Shown here: in pieces, positions 36,644 to 44,951 of the stretch
Numbering within the stretch: position 1 is the first letter of the stretch
Layout: the number at the start of each line of letters is the position of its first letter
DNA from: Pseudomonas fragi
Lineage (GTDB): Bacteria > Pseudomonadota > Gammaproteobacteria > Pseudomonadales > Pseudomonadaceae
DNA length: 64,000 nucleotides
Direction: 5' to 3'
Assembly: GCF_002269505.1 (NCBI RefSeq)
Contig: NZ_NQKQ01000002.1
Location: forward strand, 186,001 to 250,000
Notes under the pieces: model-generated
The model's input: only the letters and a program-made list of their open reading frames with translations
Told to the model about the DNA's origin: nothing
Database searches by the model: none
Program-made: the position numbers and the translations under genes

Positions 36644-37258
36644 ATGGCTTTGTTAACCCAAGAGCAACAACGGCAAGTTGAAGAAGCGGTCACCCGTGCC
36701 GAACTGCGTACCGACGCCGAAATCGTCACCGTGCTGGCCCCCCGTGCCGATGATTACAGCTATATCCCCTTGCTATGGGCCAGCCTGATTGCCCTGGTGC
36801 TTCCCGCCGTGGTGCACTTTTTAAATAGCGGCCTGGCGACTTACACATTGCTGATGTTGCAATGGGCCTGTTTTGTCTTTCTTAGCCTGATCTTTCGCAT
36901 CCCGGCCATCACCACTCGCCTGATTCCGCCCCGTGTGCGGCATTGGCGTGCCAGTAACCTGGCCCGGCGCCAGTTTCTCGAACAAAAACTGCACCACACT
37001 GCAGGGCGCACCGGCGTGCTGATCTTTGTCAGCGAAGCCGAGCGTTATGTCGAAATCCTGGTGGATGAAGGGGTATCCCGCCATCTGGACGACAGCGACT
37101 GGGGCACTATCGTCAGCGATTTCGTGCGGCGCGTGGCGCTGGGGCATACGGCCGAAGGTTTTATCACCTGCATCGATGCCTGCGCTGAAGTGCTCGCACA
37201 GCACATACCAAAAACCCAAACGCGCAACCAACTGCCGAATCGGTTGGTGATGTTGTAA
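36644..37258 (+). CDS. TPM domain membrane protein
   Basis: A 204-residue protein. It begins with a partial TPM segment (LTQEQQRQVEEAVTRAELRT DAEIV split around residue 20). Two membrane segments follow (about 45-65 and 70-85), then the remaining TPM part (TAGRTGVLIFVSEAERYVEI, DEGVSRHLDDSDWGTIVSDF). It is the third gene of the lemA-TPM-TPM operon, 28 bases after its neighbour, and a terminator-like hairpin follows at 37285. Confidence 0.87.
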   Translation: MALLTQEQQRQVEEAVTRAELRTDAEIVTVLAPRADDYSYIPLLWASLIALVLPAVVHFLNSGLATYTLLMLQWACFVFLSLIFRIPAITTRLIPPRVRHWRASNLARRQFLEQKLHHTAGRTGVLIFVSEAERYVEILVDEGVSRHLDDSDWGTIVSDFVRRVALGHTAEGFITCIDACAEVLAQHIPKTQTRNQLPNRLVML

Positions 37259-37284
37259 TTGCGCGGTTTTTGATTTTTGATATT

Positions 37285-37311
37285 TCCGACACTTTTCTCA
37301 GAAGTGTCGGA
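37285..37311 (+). terminator. Hairpin ending the lemA-TPM operon
   Basis: TCCGACACTT and AAGTGTCGGA form a perfect 10-base stem with a seven-base loop, followed by CTTTATAAT. The T-tract is short, so termination efficiency is uncertain. It also marks the boundary where base composition drops sharply toward A+T. Confidence 0.65.
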
Positions 37312-37528
37312 CTTTATAATGCTCGGTTTATACTCTTGTTTCTTATGTATTTGTGGGTTAATTCCTGTTTGTTAGTGGTGTCGGTTCTCGATATTTCTGA
37401 TGCTTAATTTTATGAGAATTCTTGTTGTCATTTTTTTAAATGATGGCTAGGTTTTATTGTGTGTCGGTTTTTTGAATGTGAATTGGAATGTCGTTGCTGC
37501 ATAGGGATGGCAATTGGGGAGAAAGGGA

Positions 37529-37744
37529 TTGAGTCTCACCTGCAGAGAAAAGCAAGTGCTTGATTTGCTGATGCAAGGGCACACAAACAAGAAGATAGCG
37601 CGGAGCTTGAGTATCAGTAACTTTACGGTCAGGGATCACGCTTCATCATTGCTGGCCAAGTATGGGGTTGAAAATCGCATGATGTTAATAGTGCTTGTAG
37701 GTCGTATGGGAGCAGAGGGCATGCCTGACCCCCTACATTGTTAG
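37529..37744 (+). CDS. LuxR-type helix-turn-helix microprotein
   Basis: A 71-residue protein that is almost only a LuxR/GerE DNA-binding domain: LTCREKQVLDLLMQGHTNKK then IARSLSISNFTVRDHASSLL. No receiver or ligand domain is present. TTG 37529 is chosen because GGGGAG lies seven bases upstream; TTG 37514 is the alternative. It opens the AT-rich block and is 57 bases before the membrane-protein gene, so it may regulate that cassette. The intergenic 37312-37528 is AT-rich, and I recognise nothing in it. Confidence 0.75.
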   Translation: MSLTCREKQVLDLLMQGHTNKKIARSLSISNFTVRDHASSLLAKYGVENRMMLIVLVGRMGAEGMPDPLHC

Positions 37745-37800
37745 GGTTGTTGGTCTGGGCTCTGGAGTTTAATTTAAGTTTGTCTTGATTTGAGGCTGAA

Positions 37801-38352
37801 GTGAAGAAATCATCTTTTTATATTCCACCTGGGTATGTGGCGACCCGTTGTGAGCTGGTGTTTATGTTTATGGGTTGTCTGCTTATGTTTTGGTTGGGTT
37901 TTAGGATGTGGGATGCTCTGATAGAAATACCGGTAGTGCCAGAAAAGCTGGTGTTGCGCAGTGCTTATGTTACTCGGCTTTTGAATGTTTCCAAGGCAAA
38001 AAAAAGTTTACATTTTAATGTGGTGTGCGATAGAGGGGAATACAGCTATAAGATTGAGTTTTCTCATGCCGATACGGGCGAGCTGAATGTTCACAAGTTT
38101 AAGGGGTTGTGGGTGGCTGTAGATTCGGGCAGTGATGATCAGTTTGTATGGGCGGTTTATGATGATGAGTTTCGATTGGTGATGAGTCGTCAGCAGATAG
38201 AGTGGTGGGCAAAATATAGTAATGGTAGCAATTATTTTATGATTGTTTATGCGTGCTTGGCTTCAGGTTATTTTGTTTTTTTTATAATTAGGTGCGGTAT
38301 TTGTAATCGAGGTCGCTATAAGAAGGTGCTCAATGAGGATAGAAAGAGTTGA
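37801..38352 (+). CDS. Two-segment membrane protein of unknown function
   Basis: A 183-residue protein starting at GTG 37801 with TTGAGG upstream. One hydrophobic segment lies at about 18-38 (CELVFMFMGCLLMFWLGFRM) and another at about 146-164 (MIVYACLASGYFVFFIIRCG), with a hydrophilic domain of about 105 residues between, rich in beta-like strands. No family recognised. A+T-rich codons set it apart from the window's core genes. The next gene overlaps its end by 20 bases, so the two are coupled. Confidence 0.7.
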   Translation: MKKSSFYIPPGYVATRCELVFMFMGCLLMFWLGFRMWDALIEIPVVPEKLVLRSAYVTRLLNVSKAKKSLHFNVVCDRGEYSYKIEFSHADTGELNVHKFKGLWVAVDSGSDDQFVWAVYDDEFRLVMSRQQIEWWAKYSNGSNYFMIVYACLASGYFVFFIIRCGICNRGRYKKVLNEDRKS

Positions 38353-38917
38353 CGAATCAATTTGTGTCATTGATGATTTTTTGACGGAGGCTGAAGAGAG
38401 TGAAATCAATATTCTACTCAAGGGAGAAGTGTGGCGGTATAACTGGCCAAACTATGAGGCTTTACCCTTTGTGAGACCATGCTGGCATGTTTTTATAGCA
38501 GGCAAGGGGCGCCCGTTGGGTCAGTCCAGTCTAGAAGAATTAAGGGGTAATCAGTCTTGGAATTTTTTGACTGGTGTGTGGGAGCGAACTCTGGCATTGC
38601 ATGAATTTAAAGTAACCTTGCTGGGTGTTTATGCAAATGGACAGACATTCGGGCAGGACACGATTATTCATCGAGATAATAAGGTCCATCCGGGTTTGAC
38701 CACTATCGTGTTTTGCAATGAATATTGGCCGACCTCATGGGGTGGCGAACTGATTTTTTATGATGATACCAAAGAAAACATTATTAAGGTGGTGCTACCT
38801 AAGTCAAGGCGAGTGGTGGTATTCGATGGGCGAATCCCCCATGCCGCTCGATCACCTTCAGTCAAATGTGATCAGGTTAGGATGACTCTCGCGTTTAAAA
38901 CAATAATTGAGGATTAA
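38333..38917 (+). CDS. 2-oxoglutarate/Fe(II)-dependent oxygenase
   Basis: A 194-residue double-stranded beta-helix dioxygenase of the prolyl-4-hydroxylase-like type. The iron triad is H113 and D115 in IIHRDNK and H170 in DGRIPHAARSP; R183 (VRMTLAFK) would bind 2-oxoglutarate. The strand WGGELIFYDD is typical. It would hydroxylate a protein, peptide or small molecule in the cytosol; the target is unknown. AAGG precedes the ATG, which lies inside the preceding gene. The next gene, for a Gly/Ala-rich protein, begins four bases after its stop and is an obvious candidate substrate by context (inference). Confidence 0.82.
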   Translation: MRIERVDESICVIDDFLTEAEESEINILLKGEVWRYNWPNYEALPFVRPCWHVFIAGKGRPLGQSSLEELRGNQSWNFLTGVWERTLALHEFKVTLLGVYANGQTFGQDTIIHRDNKVHPGLTTIVFCNEYWPTSWGGELIFYDDTKENIIKVVLPKSRRVVVFDGRIPHAARSPSVKCDQVRMTLAFKTIIED

Positions 38918-38920
38918 CAG

Positions 38921-39747
38921 ATGGTAGGGAAGGCTGAAATAATTGTAGGTGTTTTGAATGATGGTGTTACTGTCGGTGCGGGTTCGGCAGCAGTGGCTGA
39001 TCAGTTTATAGTAAACAGCGATGGCATGGTTCTTTTGAATCAATCTGCGCAGACCGGAGCAGTCGTTGCGAGTGTTACTTCAGTCACCAAGTTGGCGGGC
39101 CCCTATGTGCCGATTATTAGTATGCCGGCGAATGTAGTTGCAGGCACCATAACCTTTTTGAAGATTGGAATTGACGTGAGAGAGGGGGAGGGTATCAGCG
39201 ATGGTGATGTTGTAAGCTTGGTCGGGAACGTCGCTGGAGTAATCGGTACAATGACTGTGTTGGCAGGTGCAGCGCTGGGCTGGTAGGTTTTTTTACATTG
39301 GTTTCTGTAAGTGCAGGTTTGTATTCAATTAGAGAATCTCAATCAGTTGATAAAATCATAAAGTCCGCTCGTGATTTTTTTGTAAATAACCCTTCCGACA
39401 ATTACCTCGATTATGTATGCGCGCCAGACATGAGGATTGTTGATCGAAATACTATCAGAATGGCATATGCCAATATGATGTTGTCCTGCAACTGGAAGTC
39501 GGATACAGGTGAGCTGCTGCCATCTTCTGTGGTAATGCCCGATGAACCCGACAAGCGAGGTGGCGGTGGCGGCGGTAGTGGTTTTATAAGTGGTACGTAC
39601 AGTCCGCCGGGGCCGACCATTCCTTCCCCGGCACCTCCTCCTCATGACGTAGCCAATGTGGGCATCAGTATTATTGTCGCAGGTAAAACCTATGATGCTG
39701 GCGATCAATATGGATGTTGCACAGGAACCAGTGATGGTTATATGTAG
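38921..39747 (+). pseudogene. Gly/Ala/Val-rich protein gene split by a frameshift
   Basis: Frame one (38921-39286) encodes 121 residues, rich in Gly, Ala and Val, ending in a hydrophobic stretch (GDVVSLVGNVAGVIGTMTVL) and a TAG. Frame two continues this hydrophobic region as LVGFFTLVSVSAGLYSIRES and runs to 39747, with a Gly6 stretch and a Pro-rich linker before a CC-containing tail. Adding one base around 39270-39283 would fuse them into about 275 residues. The ATG follows GAGGA, four bases after the oxygenase gene. It is either a broken gene, a frameshifting gene or an assembly error. No family recognised. Confidence 0.6.
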
Positions 39748-39996
39748 TTTGTCAATGTGGAAGATGAAGTGACTCGTTGGTTTTGATAATGCTTCTCGCT
39801 CATGGGCTCTCTGAATATATGCCGGCCGGCATCTGTTTTGTTTCACTGATATGCGAAGGCAACACGTGCGGCTCTAACCGGGCCCTGCAATATCGTGTCT
39901 GAAAAATTACCCCGTGCCCTGCGCGCCCAACACGCCTAAAATACCCGCCATTCGTTTTCTGATTTTCCCTCCTGCATCCCCGAGGCACCTTTTTCA

Positions 39997-41214
39997 ATGT
40001 CAGTGACTGCTACCACCGCCGCGTCTGTGCCGGATCATCGTGCGCAATTTTTGAACCTGCTGGAAACCGGTCTGGCCCAGAATTCCTTTATCAAGCTGGT
40101 GCTGGCCAAATACGTCGGCTCCGAGGCTGAATTGCAGCGGGTGATCATCAAGCAGGTGACGGTCAAGGAGCAGCCTTGCCTGTCCTTTGTATATCGCTAT
40201 AAAACCCGCGATATCACCAAGAATTTCCCGCTGGACGAAGGCGTGGCGATCATTGCCGGCCTGCTGCCCGAAGCGTTCAAGAATGCCCACCTGCTGACCC
40301 TCACCGACGAAGTGCAGCTTGAATACAGCAAAAAGGGTAAAAGCTCGCTGTTCAAAGGCAAAAGCCAACAAGAGCGCGAAGTACCGTCGGCAGAACATAA
40401 TCGTGAGAAAAATCGCTTTCTGGATCTGACCCGGCCGTTTCTGGCGGACCTGGGGGTGACCAACAAGCAGCAAGAACTGATCCCGGCGATGTCGCGCAAG
40501 TGGAAGCAGATCAATAAGTTTATCGAGGTGTTTTCCCACGCCCTGAGCAATTCGCCGCTCAAGCTCGATCAGCCGGTCAAGGTCGTGGATTTTGGTTCCG
40601 GCAAGGGTTACCTGACGTTTGCCATTCACGATTACCTGCGCCACAGCCTGCAAGCTGAAGGCCTGGTCACCGGGGTTGAGCTGCGCGAAGACATGGTCAC
40701 GCTGTGCAACAACGCTGCTCAGCGCCTGGAACACCCGGGCCTGACCTTCCAGCACGGCGATGTGCGCAGTTTTGCACCCACCCCGATCGACGTGATGATC
40801 GCACTGCATGCCTGTGACATTGCCACCGACTACGCGATTCATATGGGCATTCGTTCCGGGGCGGCAATCATCATGTGCTCGCCGTGCTGCCATAAACAGA
40901 TCCGCCTGCAAATCCAGAGCCCGGCGTTGCTCAAGCCTATGCTGCAATACGGTCTGCACCTGGGCCAGCAGGCCGAAATGGTCACCGACAGCCTGCGTGC
41001 GCTGTACCTCGAAGCCTGCGGCTATGAAACCAAAGTGTTCGAGTTCATCTCGCTGGAACATACCAACAAAAACAAGATGATCCTCGCGGTCAAACGTGCC
41101 GAACCTGCTGACCCGGCGCAGTTGCTGGTGAAAATCCAGGAGCTCAAGGCGTTCTACAATATTCAGGAACATTGCCTCGAAACCCTCCTGCAAGCAGACG
41201 GTTTACTGAAATAA
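39997..41214 (+). CDS. Class I SAM-dependent methyltransferase (METTL25-like)
   Basis: A 405-residue cytosolic protein. An N-terminal region (1-185) with many Lys/Gln residues precedes a Rossmann methyltransferase domain with motif I VVDFGSGKGYLTFAI, an acidic strand TGVELREDM, HGDVRSF, and the unusual MCSPCCHKQIRLQ motif that defines this family. The substrate is unknown; related eukaryotic proteins modify RNA or protein. It lies just after the AT-rich cassette and returns to normal composition. Confidence 0.85.
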   Translation: MSVTATTAASVPDHRAQFLNLLETGLAQNSFIKLVLAKYVGSEAELQRVIIKQVTVKEQPCLSFVYRYKTRDITKNFPLDEGVAIIAGLLPEAFKNAHLLTLTDEVQLEYSKKGKSSLFKGKSQQEREVPSAEHNREKNRFLDLTRPFLADLGVTNKQQELIPAMSRKWKQINKFIEVFSHALSNSPLKLDQPVKVVDFGSGKGYLTFAIHDYLRHSLQAEGLVTGVELREDMVTLCNNAAQRLEHPGLTFQHGDVRSFAPTPIDVMIALHACDIATDYAIHMGIRSGAAIIMCSPCCHKQIRLQIQSPALLKPMLQYGLHLGQQAEMVTDSLRALYLEACGYETKVFEFISLEHTNKNKMILAVKRAEPADPAQLLVKIQELKAFYNIQEHCLETLLQADGLLK

Positions 41215-41330
41215 ACCTGTAAGTGGCATCCGGCGGGTACGTAGTACGTGGCTATTACCCGCCCGGGCGCTCAGGGGTTACCTTGGCTACTCTTACTGGC
41301 CCAAGGTCTTACCCCACAGGAGCACGCACC

Positions 41331-41912
41331 ATGGCGGCGAAAAAAATTCTGATGCTGGTTGGCGATTACGTCGAAGACTACGAAGTGATGGTGCCGTTTC
41401 AGGCGCTGCTGATGGTCGGCCATCAGGTACATGCGGTGTGTCCGGGCAAGACTACGGGCCAGACCGTGCGCACTGCCATCCACGACTTCGAGGGCGACCA
41501 GACCTACAGCGAGAAGCCCGGTCATCTGTTTGCCCTGAATTTCGATTTCGACAAGGTTAAAGCCAGCGATTACGACGCCCTGTTGGTCCCGGGTGGCCGA
41601 GCGCCGGAATACCTGCGTCTGAATGAAAAGGTGCTGGAGCTTGTGCGTGACTTCGACAAGGCGGGCAAGCCGATTGCGGCTGTGTGCCACGGCGCGCAAC
41701 TGCTGGCGGCTGCTGGCACGCTGGAAGGCCGTGAGTGCAGCGCTTACCCTGCGTGTGCGCCGGAAGTGCGTCTGGCGGGCGGTACCTATATCGATATCGA
41801 CGTGACCAAGGCCCATGTACAGGGCAACCTGGCCACAGCCCCTGCATGGCCGGCACATCCTGCGTGGCTGGCGGCGTTCTTGGGGTTGCTCGGTACTAAA
41901 ATCACTCTGTAA
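41331..41912 (+). CDS. DJ-1/PfpI family protein
   Basis: A 193-residue alpha/beta protein with the conserved acidic residue near the N-terminus ([11 protein letters not shown]) and the nucleophile-elbow cysteine in [10 protein letters not shown], then [13 protein letters not shown]. Family members are glyoxalases, chaperones or peptidases; which applies cannot be seen. ATG 41331 with AGGAG nine bases upstream is preferred over the long in-frame extension from 41223. A small ribbon-helix-helix gene follows after 15 bases, probably in the same transcript. Confidence 0.87.
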   Translation: MAAKKILMLVGDYVEDYEVMVPFQALLMVGHQVHAVCPGKTTGQTVRTAIHDFEGDQTYSEKPGHLFALNFDFDKVKASDYDALLVPGGRAPEYLRLNEKVLELVRDFDKAGKPIAAVCHGAQLLAAAGTLEGRECSAYPACAPEVRLAGGTYIDIDVTKAHVQGNLATAPAWPAHPAWLAAFLGLLGTKITL

Positions 41913-41927
41913 CCAGAGGCTGTGACC

Positions 41928-42239
41928 ATGTGTGAACTGTATGTAAAAGCCGATCCGATTCTTTACGAGTCACGTTCGCGCTCATTGCGTATCTGTGGCG
42001 TGGTCACCACTTTGCGCCTGGAAAACCAGTTCTGGGACATTCTCAGCGAAATTGCCGAAACAGACGGGATGACCACCAACCAGTTGGTGGCCAAGCTCTA
42101 TGAAGAGGTGATGGATTATCGTGGCGAAGTCGTTAACTTCGCCTCGTTTTTACGTGTGAGCTGTACCCGGTATTTGAGCCAGCGTCGGGTGCAGGCGCCA
42201 GAGCTAAGTGTGGTATCTCGTTCTGTCCGAGGCCAATGA
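41928..42239 (+). CDS. Ribbon-helix-helix domain protein
   Basis: A 103-residue protein with an RHH-type fold: the strand SLRICGVVTTLRLENQFW, then two helices (DILSEIAETDGM, TTNQLVAKLYEEVMDY) and a C-terminal extension with FASFLRVSCTRYL. It is likely a DNA-binding dimer of the RHH_4 group. ATG 41928 is preferred over the GTG at 41922; GAGG is eight bases upstream. Targets are unknown. A degenerate CCCTCACCCC...GGGTGAGGG hairpin at 42247-42279 lies between it and the convergent receptor gene. Confidence 0.78.
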   Translation: MCELYVKADPILYESRSRSLRICGVVTTLRLENQFWDILSEIAETDGMTTNQLVAKLYEEVMDYRGEVVNFASFLRVSCTRYLSQRRVQAPELSVVSRSVRGQ

Positions 42240-42246
42240 AACCCTT

Positions 42247-42279
42247 GCCCTCACCCCGACCCACTCCCAGAGGGTGAGG
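42247..42279. terminator. Hairpin from a degenerate type C repeat
   Basis: CCCTCACCCCGACCCACTCC followed by CAGAGGGTGAGGG forms an imperfect stem, with GCTTTT after it. It resembles half of the type C palindrome and lies between the ribbon-helix-helix gene and the convergent TonB receptor, where it can serve as a shared terminator. Confidence 0.6.
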
Positions 42280-42285
42280 GTGCTT

Positions 42286-44832
42286 TTAGAAGAACCGCGT
42301 CACGCTGATCTTGGCATTGCGGCCCTGGCTGTAGGCGTTTTCGCCACTGAGCATCGGCTGATAGTTTTTATTGAACATGTTGTCCAGGGTGAAGTTGACT
42401 TCAGTGCCCTTGAGGTACGGCTGCTGCGGCTTCCAGTTGGCAAACAGGCCCTGCACGTTGTAGCTGTCGTTGGGGAACTGGTCCCAGTAGCGGTCGCCCA
42501 GCGCACTGATCGGGCTGCTGTAGTAGTTGTCGCTCGGCAGACGGTCGGTTTTGCGTACGAATTCTCCCTTCCAGCCAATCCGGGCATCCAGGCTCGGGAT
42601 CTTGGTACCCAGTACGGCAATCCACTTGGGAGCGGGTATGTCACGCGCCCAGACGTTGGGGCCCCAAGGGTTGGTGTAGGCGCCTTGGTGTTTGCCGGTC
42701 ATCCATGCGTATGACAGTGATCCGAACACGTACGTGGACTCGTAGAAGCTCTCGATTTCGAAGCCTTTGATGGTCACGCTGCCAATATTGCGGTAGTTGG
42801 GCATGTTGGGCCCGCACGCATCGCTCATGCTGAGCGTGGGAGTTTGCGCGGCGCAGCCTACGCCCGTGGCCTTGAAAATCTCGTCGTCGACGGTGTTGCG
42901 GAACAGGGTGGTGCGCACAAGGGCGTGGTCGTTGTCGCCAAAAATCTTGTCGAAGGTGGTGATGTTGCCGCCACGCCAGCCGGTGATGCGTTCCGGATCA
43001 AGGCCCAGGCTGCTGGAGGTGCGGCTGCCGACGCCTTGAACTTCGTATTGCTCGTCAATCACCGGGGCGCGCCAGGTTTTGCTGTAGTTCAGGAACAGGG
43101 CGGTTTGCGGGGTGATTTTCCAGAAGGCTGACAGGCGAGGCGACCAGCCTGTGTAGGTTTTGTCGCTGTAGTCATGACCCAATTCCGGGTGGTTGTAGTA
43201 CGGCGCGTCGTTTTCCTGGCCGCGATTGCGTACATGGTCGTAACGCATGGACGGCGTGAGGGTGAAGTCACCCCAGGTGATGGCGTCCTGAATATAGAAG
43301 CTGTTGGTGTCGACCTTGCCCCGGGGCATGAAGTTGGGCTGGTAGTGGCCGTAGTTGTACTTTTCGACGTCGTAGATGCCGCCCGGCATCCACATGTTCA
43401 CATCACGCTGGTGCTTGCGAAATTGCACGCCGGTGGTCACTGCATGGTCCAGCGGGCCGCTGGCAAACAGGCTGATGTTCTCGACCTGGAGCATGTCATC
43501 GGTGTAGCCGGTTTCCATCTTGCGCCCGCCGCTGGTGGGCTGGGTATAGGCCTGGGCGTCACGCTTGTCGATTTGTTCGGTGTTGGAGTGCGAGTACTTG
43601 ATCTCCAGATCCACCAGCGGGTTGTCCAGGGGTTCGTATTTGTATTTGGCCGACCAGGTGGTGTCGATCGTCGAGCGGTTGGACAGGTAGCGCCGCGCTG
43701 CTATGTCGTAACCAAATTTGTCGATATTGGCCTGGCTGGGTGGCGCCGGGTAACTGACGGCCGAGAAGGGCACCCACAAATAGTTGTTCGAGCGCGAGTA
43801 AGACATGCCCACGCTGTGTTCGTCATTGAGGTGCAAGTTGAGCTTGAGCAGTTGGCCATCCAGATCCTGGGCCGTATTGGGCAGACGCTGGGGGTTAACC
43901 GGGTAGACATTGCCGGGGTTGGGCATTTTACCGGCCAGCTTCATATCGTCGCCGTCGCGCTTGGTGTAGTAAAACAGGGCGTCGGCGCGACCATCTTCGG
44001 TGCGACCGTAGACTGCGCCGCTGTAGACCTGTTGATGGTCGTTGCTGCTGTAGCCGTACTTGAGCATGGCGCCGGTGTTCTTGCCCTCTTCGAGCAAGTC
44101 GGTCGCGTCCTTGGTTTCCATATGCACTACACCGGCGAAGCCGCCATTGCCGGTGTGGATATCGTGGGGGCCTTTTTCGACTTCCAGGCGTTTGATCAGC
44201 TCGGGTTCGATAAAAATCGTGCCCTGTTTGTAGCGTTCAAAGCCGCTTTTGGTCGCGCCATCGACGGTCATTTGTACGTCTTCGGCTTCACCCATGCCCC
44301 AGATATTGATGGTCTGGCCACCGGGCTTGAGCGAGCCGCCGAGGTTGATGCCCGGCAGGGTGGCGAGCAGGCTGGGGATGTTATTGGCCTGATACTGATT
44401 GATCTGGGTTTGCGTCATGGTGGATTTGCCAACGTTGCTGGAGTCCACCTCGTTGCCGCTGCCCACCACGCTGACAGCACCCAGTTCCAGGCTGTTGCTG
44501 GTGGTGCTGCGGTCTTCCTTTGGCCGTACAACGTAGGTGCGCCCGACCTGTACCAAGCTGAAATCGGTGCCCTTGAGCAACTGTTCAATGGCCTGTTGGG
44601 CGCTGTAGTCGCCGCTGAGTGCAGGGGCATTGATGTTGCGCAACAAGGCTTCATCGAACAGCAGCTGGATTTTTGCCTGCTGCGCCACCTCACTTAACGA
44701 ACTGGCCAGCGATTGGGCTGGCAGTTGCAACTGGATCGACTCTGCGTGCGCTTGCAGGCTGATTGCCAGGCAAGCCGCCAGCAGGGTCGGGCGGGTGCAA
44801 AAGTGCGAAAAGTAATGTGGTGCGCGAAACAT
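42286..44832 (-). CDS. TonB-dependent receptor with signalling domain, HasR-like heme receptor
   Basis: An 848-residue outer-membrane receptor. A signal peptide (1-31, ISLQAHA) is followed by a secretin/TonB N-terminal signalling domain (about 32-100; LPAQSLASSLSEVAQQAKIQ), a plug (LLATLPGINLGG, FIEPELIKRLEVEKGPHDIH) and a 22-strand barrel ending in VTRFF. The NYSKTWRAPVIDEQYEVQ segment resembles the FRAP-type box of hemophore/heme receptors such as HasR. ATG 44832 with GGGGGA upstream is chosen. With the FecR-like and sigma-factor genes it forms a cell-surface signalling set. Heme or hemophore as ligand is likely but not proven; no hasA is present. Confidence 0.85.
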   Translation of the reverse strand: MFRAPHYFSHFCTRPTLLAACLAISLQAHAESIQLQLPAQSLASSLSEVAQQAKIQLLFDEALLRNINAPALSGDYSAQQAIEQLLKGTDFSLVQVGRTYVVRPKEDRSTTSNSLELGAVSVVGSGNEVDSSNVGKSTMTQTQINQYQANNIPSLLATLPGINLGGSLKPGGQTINIWGMGEAEDVQMTVDGATKSGFERYKQGTIFIEPELIKRLEVEKGPHDIHTGNGGFAGVVHMETKDATDLLEEGKNTGAMLKYGYSSNDHQQVYSGAVYGRTEDGRADALFYYTKRDGDDMKLAGKMPNPGNVYPVNPQRLPNTAQDLDGQLLKLNLHLNDEHSVGMSYSRSNNYLWVPFSAVSYPAPPSQANIDKFGYDIAARRYLSNRSTIDTTWSAKYKYEPLDNPLVDLEIKYSHSNTEQIDKRDAQAYTQPTSGGRKMETGYTDDMLQVENISLFASGPLDHAVTTGVQFRKHQRDVNMWMPGGIYDVEKYNYGHYQPNFMPRGKVDTNSFYIQDAITWGDFTLTPSMRYDHVRNRGQENDAPYYNHPELGHDYSDKTYTGWSPRLSAFWKITPQTALFLNYSKTWRAPVIDEQYEVQGVGSRTSSSLGLDPERITGWRGGNITTFDKIFGDNDHALVRTTLFRNTVDDEIFKATGVGCAAQTPTLSMSDACGPNMPNYRNIGSVTIKGFEIESFYESTYVFGSLSYAWMTGKHQGAYTNPWGPNVWARDIPAPKWIAVLGTKIPSLDARIGWKGEFVRKTDRLPSDNYYSSPISALGDRYWDQFPNDSYNVQGLFANWKPQQPYLKGTEVNFTLDNMFNKNYQPMLSGENAYSQGRNAKISVTRFF

Positions 44833-44917
44833 GTAATCCCCCGGTGTGGCAACAAAGGCCAAAAAAGACATGCGTTAGCAACGCAGACCGAAGGAAGACG
44901 CGGCACACTGAAAAACC

Positions 44918-44948
44918 ACATATGCGAATGCAAAATATTCGCATATGT
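44918..44948 (-). terminator. Perfect 12-base palindrome between anti-sigma and receptor genes
   Basis: ACATATGCGAAT and ATTCGCATATGT are perfect inverted repeats around a seven-base loop, flanked by A-rich and T-rich runs. On the minus strand it follows the anti-sigma stop by a few bases and ends GGTTTTT. It could end the regulatory transcript, so that the receptor is expressed from its own sigma-dependent promoter; it could also be a protein-binding site. Confidence 0.6.
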
Positions 44949-44951
44949 TTT

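Noticed and set aside
39288..39294. Run of seven T as a slippery site for programmed frameshifting
   Set aside because: The stop codon TAG of the first frame is upstream of the run, so slippage there could not join the two frames.
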